A stretch of DNA of 64,000 bases from positions 248,001-312,000 of the forward strand of contig JAACJP010000021.1 in assembly GCA_013368375.1 (NCBI GenBank), in the 5' to 3' direction. Made by a program: the position numbers and the translations under genes. Numbering within the stretch: position 1 is the stretch's first letter; the number at the start of each line of letters is the position of its first letter. Source of the stretch: Tricholomella constricta (Eukaryota > Basidiomycota > Agaricomycetes > Agaricales > Lyophyllaceae). Positions 63,801 through 64,000 of this stretch are shown in pieces. The notes under the pieces were generated by a model. The model made no database searches and was not told where the DNA came from. It was given only the letters and a program-made list of their open reading frames with translations.

Positions 63801-64000
63801 TGTCGACGGTCGAGAACGGGTCATTAAACTGTGGAATGGCCTGCGAAAAACGATACAGCAGGGACTGTGGCGTGAAGGGCTAAACCCGGAAGTCTCGATG
63901 TGGGACGAAGTACGCGACACCACGCAGGTAATCGAGATTGCTGAAAACGTCATTGGCGGACAAAGCAATCGACGAGGAGGGCCGGGACCTGGTGGAGGTG
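60803..64000 (+). CDS. Gypsy-3 gag, two exons, C-terminus beyond window
   Basis: Exon 1 60803-60860 encodes MTTRYNLRKRGQADAATAP. The intron is 60861-62221 (GTACGC...AACAG, 1,361 nt). Exon 2 runs from 62222 to the window end without a stop. Exon 2 holds a charged, repetitive N-terminal part with two copies of a unit reading NLP(S/A)PEI, a serine run near 63335-63375, and then the capsid-like gag domain (EYDGAADGRAFHRFV, YYLKGRAYDFYTQKV, EFVYELEELYNLIGAV), ending in a G-rich stretch. Long introns in gag are unusual for Gypsy, and the splice join is phase-consistent (G+CT). Structural protein; pol lies beyond the window. Confidence 0.75.
61105..61299 (-). pseudogene. Second C19-like fragment inside the Gypsy-3 gag intron
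   Basis: Minus-strand FPLILTRGSPKFIRNYGTL resembles LLAFNLTRGSPTLSWDL of the pseudogene at 58045-59105. Only this block is recognisable. It suggests that the intron hosts a piece of the same element family. Confidence 0.3.

Larger units (their letters stand above)
60420..64000 (+). mobile_element. Gypsy-3: 5' part of an LTR retrotransposon, continues past the window
   Basis: Promoter-like DNA (two TATA boxes), a leader, then a gag gene that is open to the last base. The 5' LTR edges were not resolved; a primer site TGGTACTATG may overlap the gag ATG. pol lies outside the window. Confidence 0.65.

Overview
The window looks like the genome of a mushroom-forming basidiomycete (Agaricomycetes). 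The host genes are split by short 44-79 nt GT-AG introns. They include fungal families such as a WDR48-type deubiquitinase cofactor, a mitochondrial FtsJ/MRM2 methyltransferase, a DUF5648 secreted protein and an MCT-like MFS transporter. The transposons are also basidiomycete in style: chromodomain Gypsy, Copia, and LINEs whose reverse transcriptase reads QADD instead of YADD. There is no prokaryotic signature (no operons, no CRISPR, no Shine-Dalgarno pattern).

Layout. 0-7.1 kb is a host island: two divergent, paralogous P-loop GTPase-like genes, a single-pass membrane protein, a short conserved-looking protein, a tRNA-like relic and an HNH-nuclease-fold gene. About 7.5-25.6 kb is one minus-strand LINE (LINE-1 here) carrying two nested insertions: a 10.5 kb Gypsy chromovirus (359 bp LTRs, 5-bp target duplication GGTGG) and a 695 bp hAT-type MITE (8-bp duplication CATATCGG). 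Counting each target duplication once, the LINE-1 ORF2 becomes one uninterrupted 1,308-codon frame. 25.6-26.5 kb is a 957 bp fold-back element flanked by TA. About 27.8-40.1 kb is a second, plus-strand LINE (LINE-2) cut by an intact 6.3 kb Copia element with identical 275 bp LTRs and duplication GACTT.

40.3-51.8 kb is a second host island, all main genes on the plus strand: WDR48-like, DUF5648 (frameshifted in its signal peptide), MRM2-like, an unrecognised broken gene and an MFS transporter. 52.9-64 kb is decayed and repeat-rich: an FtsJ-like fragment, a Gypsy with its RT/RNase H/integrase core deleted and a 960 bp solo-LTR-type insertion in gag, remnants that may encode a C19-like cysteine protease, palindromic DNA, and the 5' part of a third Gypsy whose gag has a 1.36 kb intron and runs off the window.

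Most unusual signals. (1) The Gypsy chromovirus carries, antisense to gag-pol and next to its 3' LTR, a two-intron gene of 635 codons. Splicing of intron 1 creates exact Zn2Cys6 spacing, and a coiled coil follows. (2) The same element has two consecutive retropepsin-like domains, and a primer-binding site complementary to the predicted 5' end of its own RNA. (3) The Copia LTR contains an intron-like 54 nt GT-AG segment and, immediately after it, a second copy of the flanking sequence from which precisely that segment is missing. (4) Both LINEs encode endonuclease, then RNase H, then RT, and RNase H has lost catalytic residues in LINE-2.
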